Part shown: one piece after another, positions 12,045 to 22,238 of the stretch | How the letters are laid out: every line of letters starts with the position of its first letter | Position numbering within the stretch: position 1 is the first letter of the stretch | DNA from: Erinaceus europaeus | Taxonomy: Eukaryota; Chordata; Mammalia; Eulipotyphla; Erinaceidae | Assembly (NCBI RefSeq): GCF_950295315.1 | Contig: NC_080171.1 | Coordinates: forward strand, 90,579,016 to 90,643,015 | Direction of reading: 5' to 3' | DNA length: 64,000 nt | The notes under the pieces: model-generated | Database searches by the model: none | What the model saw: only the letters and a program-made list of their open reading frames with translations | What the model was told of the DNA's origin: nothing | Made by a program: the position numbers and the translations under genes

Positions 12045-13428
12045 TGTAAATAGGTTCTTTTTTTTTATTCTCAGGTTTTTTAATTTATTTTTTATTTTAT
12101 TTTTTAATTTTTTATTTAAGAAAGGATTAACAAACAAAACCATAAGGTAGGAGGGATACAACTCCACACAATTCCCACCACCCAATCTCCTTAACCCACC
12201 CCCTTCCATGATAGCTTTCCCATTCTCTAGCCCTCTGGGAGCATGGACCCAGGGTCATTGAGGGTTGCAGAAGGTAGAAGGTCTGGCTTCTGTAATTGCT
12301 TCCCCGCTGAACATGGGCGTTGACTGGTAGGTCCATACTCCCAGTCTGCCTCTCTCTTTCCCTAGTAAGGTGTGTCTCTGGGGAAGCTGAGCTCCAGGAC
12401 ACATTGGTGGGGTCTTCAATTCAGGGAAGCCTGGCCAGAATCCTGGTGGCATCTGGAACCTGGTGATTGAAAAGAGAGTTAACATACGAAGCCAAACAAA
12501 TTGTTGAGCAATCATGGATCCCAAGCTTGGAATAGTGGAGAGGAAGTGTATCACTGCAAACTCTAGTGTACTTCTGCTTTCAGGTATATATTTTGCAGTA
12601 GTTTATGGATACGTGTGAACATAAGCTCTCTCTCACAGAAACTGGTGTATATCTAGGTTTTGGGACTTTGTTAGAAAGTGAACCACCTGAGATGAAATTA
12701 GAGTGTACTATAAAATGAAAGGTCTCACCCAAGTAATGAAGCTGAAGGGTTGTCATTCTACACGTGAAGTCTCTGGACACAGTCTGAGGTGAGGCATGTT
12801 GAGGTGGCAACCATTGCGTTGGTTAGGTTGTGATCGGTGGATGCAATATTATTTGGTATGGATTGGGAGAGGCATACGGGAAAGTTGGCCCTATCCAAGG
12901 GTTCCAGGACTGGGTGAAGTAGGGGCTCTATAGTGGAGATGTGAGGTTCCTGCTGTCTTAGGGTTCAAAAAGACAATAGATAGTTAATGTTATCATCACA
13001 TTATTTGGTAATTGGGTTAAGTTTGAAAAGTCCTTTTGTTAGGGTTTCCTGTACAGTATCCAGTATCTTGTATATAGCTGTGCTATTGGATGCTTCTAAT
13101 CTACTTGGTCTAGGCTTTTGAGAGAGTCCGCATATCAAATACACAGCCTATATATTAAAAAGATTCAGTTAGTGTTTTGAGAAACTTTGAGACATACAAC
13201 TGATTTTCTCCCTCTCATATTAATTAACTACTGATTTATATGTCTACATTTTGCTAGGAGTCTACATAAACACCATTCCCACCACCAAAAGACTGTGACC
13301 CATTCCTCCACCCACTCCCACCCCCCACTGGCCCAGGAAACTGCCCCTCACCACAGGGTTTTTACTTTGGTGACCTACTTACAATTTGATCAGGTCCTGC
13401 TTTTAGTTTCCCTTTCAGATCTTCTTAC

Positions 13429-16400
13429 TCAACTTCTGTTGATGAGGGGGATCATCCCATACTCATCTTTATCTTTCTGACTTAGTTCACTTAACATAAT
13501 TCCTTCTAGCTCTGTCCAAGATGGGTCAGAGAAGGTGGGTTCATTGTACTTGATAGCTGCATAGTATTCCATTGTGTATATATACCACAGCTTTCTCAGC
13601 CACTCATCTGTTGTTGGGCATCTGGGTTGCTTCCAGGTTTTAGCTATTATGAATTGTGCTGCTATGAACATAGGAGTACACACCTTTTTTTGGTTGGGTG
13701 TTATGGAGTCCTTGGGGAATAACCCCAAGAGAGGAATTACTGGATTATATGGAAGGTCCATGTCTAGCCTTCTGAGAGTTTTCCAGACTGCTCTCCACAG
13801 AGGCTGTACCAATTTACATTCCCACCAGAAATGTAAAAGGGTTCCTCTGTCCCCACAACCTCTCCAGCATTTGTTGCTGCTGTCCTCTTTGATGTATGCC
13901 ATTCTTGCAGGAGTGAGGTGGTATCTTAGTGTTGTCTTAATTTGCATTTCTCTGACAATCAGTGACCTAGAGCAGTTTTTCATATGTTTGTTAGCCTTTT
14001 GGATCTCCTCTGCGGTGAATGTTTTGTTCATATCCTCTGCCCATTTTTGGATGGGGTCATTTGCTTTTTTGATGCTAAGTTTGCTGAGCTCTTTATATAT
14101 TTTGGTGATTAGTTTCTTGTCAGATGTCTGGCATGTGAAGATCTTCTCCCATTCTGTGAGGGGCCTCTCTGTTCGTTTAATAGTTTCTTTGGATATGCAG
14201 AAGCTTTTCAATTTGATGTAGTCCCATTGGTTTGTTTCTGCTTTAGTCTTCCTTGCAATTGGGTTTGATTCATCAAAGATGTCCTTGAGGTGTATGTGGG
14301 AAAGTATTTTACGAATGTTTTCCTCTAAGTATTTGATTGTTTCTGGTCTGACATCTAGGTCTTTGATCAACTTGGAGTTGATTTTTGTTTCTGGTGAGAT
14401 AAAGTGGTTCAATTTCATTCTTCTGCAAGTTTCAACCCAGTTTTCCCAGCACCATTTATTGAAGAGAGCCTCTGTTTCCCATTTAATCCTTTGGACCCCC
14501 TTATCAAAGATTAGACACCCATAGGTGTTGGGATTTATTTCTGGGCTTTCAATTCTGTTCCACTCTTCTGTGTGCCTATTTTTGTTCGAGTACCATGCTG
14601 TTTTGATGATGATGGCTTTATAATATAGTTTAAGGTCTGGAAGTGTGATGCCTCCATTTCTGTTTCTTTTCCTCAAGATGGTTTTGGCAATTCTAGGTGT
14701 TTTCAGGTTCCAGATAAATGATTGTAGTGTTTGTTCTAGTCTCTTAAATAAGCTTGGTGGAACTTTGATGGGTATTGCATTAAATTTGTATATGGCTCTG
14801 GGGAGAATATTCATTTTGATGATATTTATTCTTCCATTCCATGAGCATGGGATATCTTTCCATTTCTTGGTATCAGTTTCTATTTTCTTGAGTAGCAACT
14901 CATACTTTTCAGCATACAAGTCTTTCACTTTTTTGGTCAACTTTATTCCTAGGTATTTGATTGATTTTGCTGAAACAGTAAATGGGAGTGATTTCTGGAT
15001 GTATTCTTCTTCAGATTTAGTGTTTGCATAAAGAAATGCCACTGATTTTTGTACATTGATTTTGTAGCCTGATACCTTCATATATTGCCTAATAACTTCC
15101 AGTAATTTTCTGCTGGATTCTTTAGGTCATTCTATGTATACTATCATATCATCTGCAAATAGTGAGAGCTTGACTTCTTCCCTTCCAATCTGTATTCCTT
15201 TGATTTCTTTCTCTTGCCTGATTGCTATGGCAAGAACTTCCAATACCATGCTGAAGAGTAACGGTGACAGTGGACAGCCCTGTCCAGTCCCCGATCTGAG
15301 GGGGAATGCGTTCAGCTTCTGTCCATTGAGTATGTTGTTGGCTGTAAGTTTGCTATATATAGACTCCAATATCTTGAGGAATTTCCCATCAATTACCATT
15401 TTTAGTAGAGTTTTGAGCATGAATGGCTGTTGGATTTTGTCAAAGGCTTTCTGTGCATCTATTGAGATAATCATGTGTTTTTTGGCTTTGCTTTTATTGA
15501 TGTGGTGAATGACATTGATTGACTTACGGATGTTGAACCAGCCTTGCATTCCTGGATGAAACTCACTTGGTCATGATGAACAATCTTTTTGATATTTTGC
15601 TGTATCCGGTTGGCCAAGATCTTGTTTAATATTTTGGCATCTATGTTCATCAGAAATATTGGTCTGTAGTTTTCCTTTTTTGTTCTGTCCCTATCAGCTT
15701 TTGGTATCAGGGTTATGTTGGCTTTATAGAAGGTGGAAGGGAGTATTCCTGTTTCTTCAATCTTATGGAATAGCTTAAGAAGTTTGGGTATTAACTGTTT
15801 CCTGAAAGTTTGGTAGAATTCGTTTGTGAAGCCATCTGGTCCAGGACTTTTGTTGTTGGGGAGATTCTTAATAATGGTTTCAATTTCTTTGTCTGTGATT
15901 GGTGAATTTAGATTTTGTAGTTCTTCTTGGTTCGGTTTTGGAAGGGCAAAGGTTTCTAGGAATTGTTCCATTTCTTCCAGATTCTCTAGCTTGGTGGCAT
16001 ATAGTTCTTTATAGAAGTTTCGCAGGATTCTATGGATTTCTATGGTTTCAGTTGTGATATCTCCTCCATCGTTTACACTTCTGTTAATTTGATTCTTCTC
16101 TCTTTTTTGTTTGGTGAGTCTGGCTAGGGGTTTGTCAATTTTGTTTAATCTTTCAAAGAACCAACATTTGGTTTCATTGATCTTTTGTACGGTTCTTTTA
16201 TTTTCGATGTTGTTGATTTCTGCTCTAACTTTAGTGATTTCTATCCTTCTGGTTGCTTTAGGGTTCCTTTGTTCCTCTTCCTCTAAGTCCTTGAGGTGTG
16301 CAGTAAGGTCGTTCATTTGAGCTTCTTCTTGGTGTTTAATATGTGATTGTATGGCTATAAGTTTCCCTCTCAGTACTGCTTTAGCTGTGTCCCAAATATT

Positions 16401-17248
16401 TTGATAGGTTGTGTCTTCATTTTCATTAGTTTCCAGGAACATTTGAATTTCCTGCTTGAGTGAATCTCTGACCCAGTGGTTCTTAAGGAGCATGTTGTTT
16501 AGTTTCCAGATTCTCTTTTAATAATTTTCTGTTTGTTATTAAATGTTAGTTTTACTCCACTGTGGTCTGAGAAGATACTCGGGATGATTTCAATGCTTTT
16601 GAATTTATTGATGCTGTCTTTGTGGCCTAACATGTGGTCTATCCTAGAGTATGTGTTATGTGGATTTGAAAAGATGGTTTATTCCAGTTTTTTGGGGTGG
16701 AGGAGTTTGAAAATGTCCAAGAGGTCTAGTCTGTCAATCTCTTCATTCAATTCTCTTGCATCTTTATTGGTTCTCTGCTTTGTTGATCTGTCTAAGTGTG
16801 AGAGTGGGGTATTGAAGTCTCCCACTATTATTGTATTACTATTGATGTATTTTTGAAATTCTTTCAGTAGGTGCTTAATGTATTTAGATGGTCCCTCATT
16901 GGGTGCATAGATGTTAATAATTGTTAAGTCTTCTTGGCTGATTGATCCTCTGATCATTATGTAATGTCCTTGCCTATCTTTTATTACTTTATTTAATTTA
17001 AAATCTATTGTGTCTGAAATGAGAATGGCTGTTCCTGCCCTTTTTTGTTGTCCGTTAGCCTGTATGATAGTTTTCCATCCTTTCACTTTAAGTCTGTGTT
17101 TATCTTGTTGTGACAGATGGGATTCTTGCAAGCAGCATATGGTTGGGTTATGTTTTCTGATCCATCCCCCCACCCTGTGCCTTTTGATGGGTGAGTTTAA
17201 GCCATTGACATTTAATGATATTATGGATTTAATGTATTGTAGTGCCAT
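13429..17248 (-). pseudogene. L1 ORF2 (endonuclease/reverse transcriptase), nearly complete but interrupted
   Basis: ORF2p nicks DNA and reverse-transcribes L1 RNA at the nick. The N-terminal AP-type endonuclease is read at 17,248-16,679 (start MALQYIKSIISLNVNGL; catalytic wording LQESHL and VGDFNTPLSHLD). It stops at a nonsense codon at 16,679, and a second disruption follows before 16,493. The frame 16,493-15,471 carries the RT fingers region ([12 protein letters not shown]). A small deletion near 15,555 shifts the frame. The RT palm at 15,549-15,127 has the catalytic FADD at about 15,148-15,159, then a TGA at 15,127. A 550-codon open stretch (15,081-13,429) covers the thumb and the Cys-rich C terminus. 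Few lesions over ~1270 codons indicate a young copy. Confidence 0.93.
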
Positions 17249-17249
17249 T

Positions 17250-18227
17250 GTTCAAAAAAATTTTGTTTGCTCTGATATATTGCAAGTATTATAGTGATGT
17301 TCTTGTTTATAAGAGGACTTTTAGTACCTCTTTCAGGGCCGGCTTGGTGATGGTTGCCTCCTTTAACTGTTGTTTATCTAAGAAGGTTTTGATCCCTCCA
17401 TCTAGTTTGAATGAAAGTCTAGCAGGATATATTATCCTTGGTTGATACCCTTTTTCATTCAGGGCTTGATAGATTTATTGCCACTCCCTTCTGGCTTATA
17501 GAGTTTGAGTGGAGAAGTCTGTAGATAATCTTATGGGTTTTCCCTTGTATGTGACTTTTTGTTTCTCTCTTGCAGCCTTTAGGATCCTTTCTTTATCCTT
17601 ACTTCTTCTCATTGTGACTATGATGTGTCTTGGTGTCTTCAGGTCTGGGTTGATTCTGTTTGGTACTCTCTGGGCCTCTTGAATCTTGATGTCCTTTCTG
17701 TTATTCAGGTCTGAGAAGTTTTCTTCTATTATTTCCTCTAGAATGTTTGCTTCCCCTTCCTCTCTTTCTTCCTCTGGCAGGCCAATTATACGAATGTTAC
17801 TTCTTTTGAGATCATCCCATATGTCTCTGTTGTTGTTTTCAGTGTCTCTCAATCTCTTTTTAAGTTCTTTCACCTCTTTCTTTGTTTTCTCTAACTCATC
17901 CTCTGTCTGACTAATTCTGTTTTCTGCTTCTGTTAGTCTGCTTTCCCTTGCCTCAGCTTCTTTCTTCATTACAACAATTTCAGTTTTCAGTTCTCTAATT
18001 GCCTCAAGATAATCAGTATTTTCCTTGGGGGTCTCAACTGTTGTTTCCCTAATACTGCCATTCCTTTCCTCCAATGTTGTTTTCATTTTTGTGATTAATA
18101 AGTTTATTAAAAGTATTGCTTGAATACTTTTCTTATCTATGGTTACTTCTGGCTGATTTGTAGTTTCTTCTGGGCTCTTGTCTTCATTCATTGGAGTAGC
18201 AGTTTTATTTGTTTTTGATCTACCCAT
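17250..18227 (-). pseudogene. L1 ORF1 (RNA-binding chaperone), truncated by a nonsense codon
   Basis: The ATG at 18,227 opens 243 codons. ORF1p is the coiled-coil trimer that coats L1 RNA in the cytoplasm. Residues ~60-135 are heptad-rich and charged (coiled coil). An RRM-like segment begins near SNIRIIGLPEEE (~residue 146), and the C-terminal domain (RHIIVTMRRSKDKERI) follows. The reading ends early at 17,496, where a sense codon has become TAA. ORF1-like sequence continues in frame beyond it towards 17,250, and the family's usual length is about 300-350 residues. The rest of the frame is clean. Confidence 0.9.
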
Positions 18228-18658
18228 TTTTTTATTTATTTCTTTTTATTTATTTCTTTTTTTTATGTTCTGTTGTTCCTCAGTTGTTGTGTCTTGAGTA
18301 CAAGCAACACTGTACTAAATACCTTTATGACAATTTCACTCACCAACCTCAGGAATTACAGTAGCAACTGAAGTAAGTATTGAAGTAGTTTAATCCTTAC
18401 CAGTTAGCCAAATAATTTCTCCAATCCGTGAAAAAATAGTAACCATATCCCTGTGAGGAAAGAGAAAAGAAAGAAAGGATAGCAAGAATAGACAGTTATG
18501 TAAATCTACTACCCACTGTATATTCTAGGGGTAACAAGAGGGGAAAGTGAACTAGAGCAGAGATACACACATAGAGATTCCACTCTGAGTCAGATTTCTT
18601 CCCCAAAATAATTCACAAATTCAGAAAGGCAAATAAGAAGGAAGAAGTGTATGACAAG

Positions 18659-18663
<5 letters not shown>

Positions 18664-18691
<28 letters not shown>
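18664..18691 (+). repeat. (GA)n microsatellite inside the L1 5' UTR
   Basis: About 14 GA units, on the plus strand. Confidence 0.95.
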
Positions 18692-18694
<3 letters not shown>

Positions 18695-18920
18695 CCAGAG
18701 AGAGAAAAGGTAGAAGATAAGAAAAAGAGCTGTAATTAAAGAGCAGTGAAAGGAAATCCCCAAATGTGTATCAGTGAATTCAAAAAAGTACCCTGTTTGG
18801 TGGTGTGGGGGATCCTGCTAGGAGCTGGTCCCCAGGGACTGCTTGGGGGGGGCAGGAAGGAGGTATGCTTGAAAATTAAAAGGAAGAAAAAAAAAGGTTT
18901 TTTTTCCCCCTTTTTTCCCT

Positions 18921-19554
18921 ACTCTAATTCTCACCCCAAATTAAGTTATAGTCACCCCCTGGTGTCACCGCTAGGACCCCTTATTGGCTGTCCTGCTAAA
19001 GGCAGAAAATCCTACAGTTTCCAGGAGATGTGGTTGGAGCTCAGCTGCTAGCAGCTTTTCAGTCCACCATATTCTGGGAAACTGCCCCCTCCAGACTTTT
19101 TTAAAGGATTTCTCGAAAATGAAAACTAGTTCCAAGTCCTTTGATCTCTTGAGAGCTATACTCAAGAAGTCTTCAGATCCGCCCTCAGGGTCGTGGTGGT
19201 CCCCGGAGACTCCCAAGAGAAAGCCCCCGAGCTACAGTGCTCCCTCCCGGTCCTCTGCCGGCCGCCCAGCAGCGCTCTGCAACCGGCGGAGGAGCCGCCT
19301 TCCTGGGCGGAGGACAGTGCTGGCGCACCCACCTTGCCCGCCGCCGCCTGGGAAGTCTGTAGCAGCCGCTCGCTAGTCCGTGCCACCTTTACTCTAATTC
19401 TTAACCCAAATTAAGTTATAGTCACCTCCTTGGTGTCACCGCTAGGACACCTTATTGGCTGGCCTGCTAAAGGCAGAAAATCCTACTGTTTCCAGGAGAT
19501 GTGGTTGGAGCTCAGCTGCTAGCGGCTTCTCAGTCCGCCATCTTCCTGCCTCCC
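18921..19554 (-). repeat. Repeated ~160-bp block in the L1 5' UTR (470-bp spacing)
   Basis: The block at 19,391-19,550 recurs at 18,921-19,080 with only scattered differences (shared wording 'aaattaagttatagtcacc', 'aggagatgtggttggagctc'). The outer copy has the intact YY1-type site and the inner copy has a decayed one ('ccaccatattctgg' on the plus strand). This resembles the monomer arrays of rodent L1 promoters. Confidence 0.85.
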
Positions 19555-19644
19555 TGTAAATAAGGTTCTTAGAATAGTACCTGACATATGCTCAGGTTTC
19601 AAGAGAAGTCAAGCATGATTCTTATTTATTATTATTATTATTGT

Positions 19645-19925
19645 TGTTGTTTTAATAATGATAGATAAGACTGTAGGACAAGAGGGGTACAGTTCCACAC
19701 AATTCCCACCACCAGAGTTCCATATACCATCTCTTCTATTGGAAGTTTCCCTGTTTTTTATCCCTCTGGGAGCATGGACCCAGGATCATTATGTGGTACA
19801 GAAGGTGGAAGTTCTGGCTTCTGTATTTGCTTCCCTTTTGGACATGTATGTTGTTAGGTTGATCCATACTCCTAGCCTATTTTAATCTTTCCCTAGTTAG
19901 GCAGGGTTATGGAGAAGTGGGGTTT
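19645..19925 (-). mobile_element. 5'-truncated L1 3' UTR fragment
   Basis: Reverse complement of the long L1 3' UTR end ('gaggggtacagttccacac', 'tccctctgggagcatggac'). The tail side is at 19,645 and truncation is at about 19,925. Confidence 0.83.
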
Positions 19926-19974
19926 CAGGACACATGCCCAACAGATGACTAGCCAAGAAAGTTGTGATATATAT

Positions 19975-20027
<53 letters not shown>

Positions 20028-20071
20028 TACATATACATATACATATTCTCAGCTACTAAGAATAATGAACC
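19926..20071 (+). mobile_element. Old L1 ORF2 fragment, left piece (split by a younger L1)
   Basis: The wording 'tgcccaacagatgactagcc' ... 'agctactaagaataatgaacc' is the ORF2 C-terminal region. The sequence resumes at 28,428 after the inserted 8.4 kb L1. An expanded ACACAT microsatellite sits where the family normally has a short TATATA run. Confidence 0.75.
19968..20046 (+). repeat. (ACACAT)n microsatellite
   Basis: About ten 6-base units at 19,980-20,033, flanked by ATATAC variants. Confidence 0.95.
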
Positions 20072-20963
20072 TGAGGAGTGGAACCAAGATGGCAACTTGG
20101 AAACAACAGGTAGCGTGAGCTCCAAACAAAAGCAGCTTACAACCTGGGACTCTCTGGGTAGGGTAGGATACTGGGCCATCAGTGGAAGGGTGAACAAGGG
20201 GTGGTCAGGGTGACATCAAAAAATAGTCCTATAACCCACTCTTTGGCTGGCAAACAGGCCAAAAAGGACAAATAAAGAAAAATCTTTAGCTTGATTATTT
20301 CTGAATTCACCCCTCTGTGCTACCCCAGAACCAGTCCCCAGGGGCTGGACAGCTGTTCCTAGCATGCTTTCCGCTGAGCTATTTTCTTTACCAACATTCC
20401 TGGCTCGCCACAGGTGTCATTCCAAGCCTTTTTCTTTTTGCGTTCCTTCTCTTCTTTGTAGTTGGCTAGAGCTCTATTTTAGTGATAAACTACCTGACAA
20501 TCAGAGTTTCAGCCCTGCCTGGTAAATACTACCTTGTTGTTTTTGTTTTATTGTTTATTTTTGACATTTCTTATAATTGGCTGTCTTTGCTCAGGCTGCC
20601 AGCAGCCAATAATGAACAGTCTAAGCTACAGACTGACTGTTAGGGTTTTTTGCTCTATTTTACATTATTATTACTATTATTATATATGTATGTTCCTATT
20701 CCCTCCTCTTTCTTCAGGTTGACCAAAATTAACTGTTGTTCTTTCTTCCATTGATAGGTGACTGGGTGTTATATCCATTGTGAGAGGAACTTGTTTCTCT
20801 CTCCATCTTCTCTCCACTCTCCTTTTTCTCTACTCCTAGCTTATTCAAAACAAAACAAAAAAAAGAAACCTCTTTCCTTTCACTACTCTTTTTTTCTTTG
20901 CTTTCTGAATGCACTGATACTCATTTGTGAATTATATTGAGGAAGAAGTCTGACTCAGAGAGG

Positions 20964-21000
<37 letters not shown>

Positions 21001-21318
21001 CTTTTCTACTTCCCTTTCTCCTCTTGCTATCCCTAGAATGTATAGTGGACAGTAGATTTGCATAATTATCTATTCTTGCACTCCTTTTCTCTTTCTTTTT
21101 CTTTAGGTTTCAGTTGCTACTTTTTCTGGGACTGGAGGTATTGTTTGGCTAACTGGTATTAGTTGAAATGCATCAATTCTAGCTTCAGTTGCTATTGTTG
21201 TAATTTCTGAGTTGGTGATTGCATTTGTGAAAACTTTTTAGTACAGCATGGCTTGTACTCAAAACACAAAAACTGAAGAATGATATAACAGAAAAATAAA
21301 AGCCACATCAATAAAAAA
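20072..21318 (+). promoter_or_regulatory. L1 5' UTR, different type from the neighbouring L1
   Basis: About 1.25 kb upstream of ORF1 has the initiator-proximal 'accaagatggcaac' (YY1-type) and a (GT)n run at 20,967-20,998. I see none of the repeated block found in the 18.9-19.55 kb 5' UTR, which suggests that the lineage exchanged its 5' UTR. Confidence 0.65.
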
Positions 21319-22225
21319 ATGAAAGGATCAAGAACAAATAAAACTGCTACCACAATAAATCAAGACAGGAGCCCAGAAGAAACACCAAATCAGTCAGAAG
21401 TAATAATAGATATGAAAAGTATGCAAGCAATAATAAACCTAATAATCACAGAAATGAAGACCTTCAAGGATAATACTAGTTACATTGAGATAATTAGAGA
21501 ACTGTAAGATGAAATAGCTGAGCTAAAAGGCCAATTAGCAAAACAAGCTAATACTATAACTGAACAGAAAAAAGAAGCTGAGGGGAGGGAAAGCAGACTA
21601 ACAGAAGCAGAGAAAAGAATTAGCCAGACAGAGGATGAGCTAGAGAAAACTAAGAAAGAAGCAAAGGAGCTCAAAAAGAGATTGAGAGACACTGAAAACA
21701 AAAACAGAGATATATGGGGTGATCTCAAAAGAAATAACAATTGGTCTACCAGAGGAAAAGAGAGGAAGGGGAAGTGAACATCCTAGAGGAAGTAATAGAA
21801 GAAAACTTCTCAAACCTAAATAAAAGAAAGGACAATAAGATACAATAGGCCCAGAAAGTCCCAACCAGAATCAGCCGAGACCTGAAGACACCAGGACACA
21901 TCATTGTTAAAATAAGAAGTGAGAATAATGAAAGGATCCTAAAGGCTCCAAGAGAAAGAAAGAAAAAAAAAAACCCTAAGACTATCAGCAGACTTCGCCA
22001 CTCAAACTCTAAAAGCCAGATGAGAACGACAAGATATCAAGCCCTCAGAGAAAATGGTTTCAACAAAGGACATTCATTCAAACTATATGGAGTTATAAAA
22101 ACCTTCTCAGACAGGCAACAGTTAAAAGAGGAAACCATCACCAAGCCTGTCCTAAAAGAGGTTCTAAAAGAACTCATAAAAAAGAATATCACCATAATAC
22201 TTTCAGTATATAAGAGAAAATAAAA
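21319..22225 (+). pseudogene. L1 ORF1 remnant
   Basis: Starts at ATG 21,319 (MKGSRTNKTATTINQD...), aligned by eye with the ORF1 start of the minus-strand L1. It breaks at a stop at about 21,505. The coiled-coil region continues to ~21,720 and the RRM/C-terminal region to ~22,225, with stops and frameshifts throughout. It is non-functional. Confidence 0.85.
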
Positions 22226-22238
22226 AAATGTTGAAAAA

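Larger units (their letters stand above)
12060..19554 (-). mobile_element. Full-length young L1 with TSD (~7.5 kb)
   Basis: All L1 parts are present in order on the minus strand: 5' UTR (19,554-18,228), ORF1, ORF2, 3' UTR (13,428 to about 12,120) and an A-rich tail. The flanks are tgtaaataggttctt (12,045-12,059) and tgtaaataaggttctt (19,555-19,570), a TSD differing by one base, which fixes both ends. The 5' end carries 'gaagatggcgga', a YY1-type site like those at the start of other mammalian L1s. The 3' UTR has the ~790-bp deletion of the youngest subfamily. Low decay suggests recent insertion, but nonsense codons and frameshifts mean this copy is not active. Confidence 0.95.
18228..19554 (-). 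promoter_or_regulatory. L1 5' UTR / internal promoter
   Basis: About 1.33 kb lies between the TSD-defined 5' end and the ORF1 ATG. It starts with a YY1-type 'gaagatggcgga' (around 19,535-19,546, reverse strand). A CpG-rich patch at 19,180-19,385 is the most GC-rich part of the window. Two copies of a ~160-bp block lie 470 bp apart. RNA polymerase II start activity is expected from the family, not shown here. Confidence 0.8.

Noticed and set aside
12255..12554. Repeated 60-145-codon frames in L1 3' UTR copies (also 43,547-43,929, 48,773-49,054, 59,975-60,412)
   Set aside because: The same frame-like wording recurs in UTR copies on both strands and is broken in most. Its position after the ORF2 stop and lack of a domain argue for chance openness in non-coding sequence.
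13574..14221. 215-codon plus-strand frame antisense to L1 ORF2
   Set aside because: It mirrors the coding strand of ORF2 (Ser/Leu/Phe-rich antisense reading). The same antisense frame recurs opposite every ORF2 copy here.
16533..16856. 107-codon and other plus-strand frames over 15-18 kb
   Set aside because: Antisense shadows of L1 ORF2 and ORF1, with no independent domain.
19660..20070. A single twin-primed (5'-inverted) L1
   Set aside because: The minus piece is 3' UTR and the plus piece is ORF2 end plus UTR. Twin priming would place an inverted 5' segment there, so these are separate insertions.
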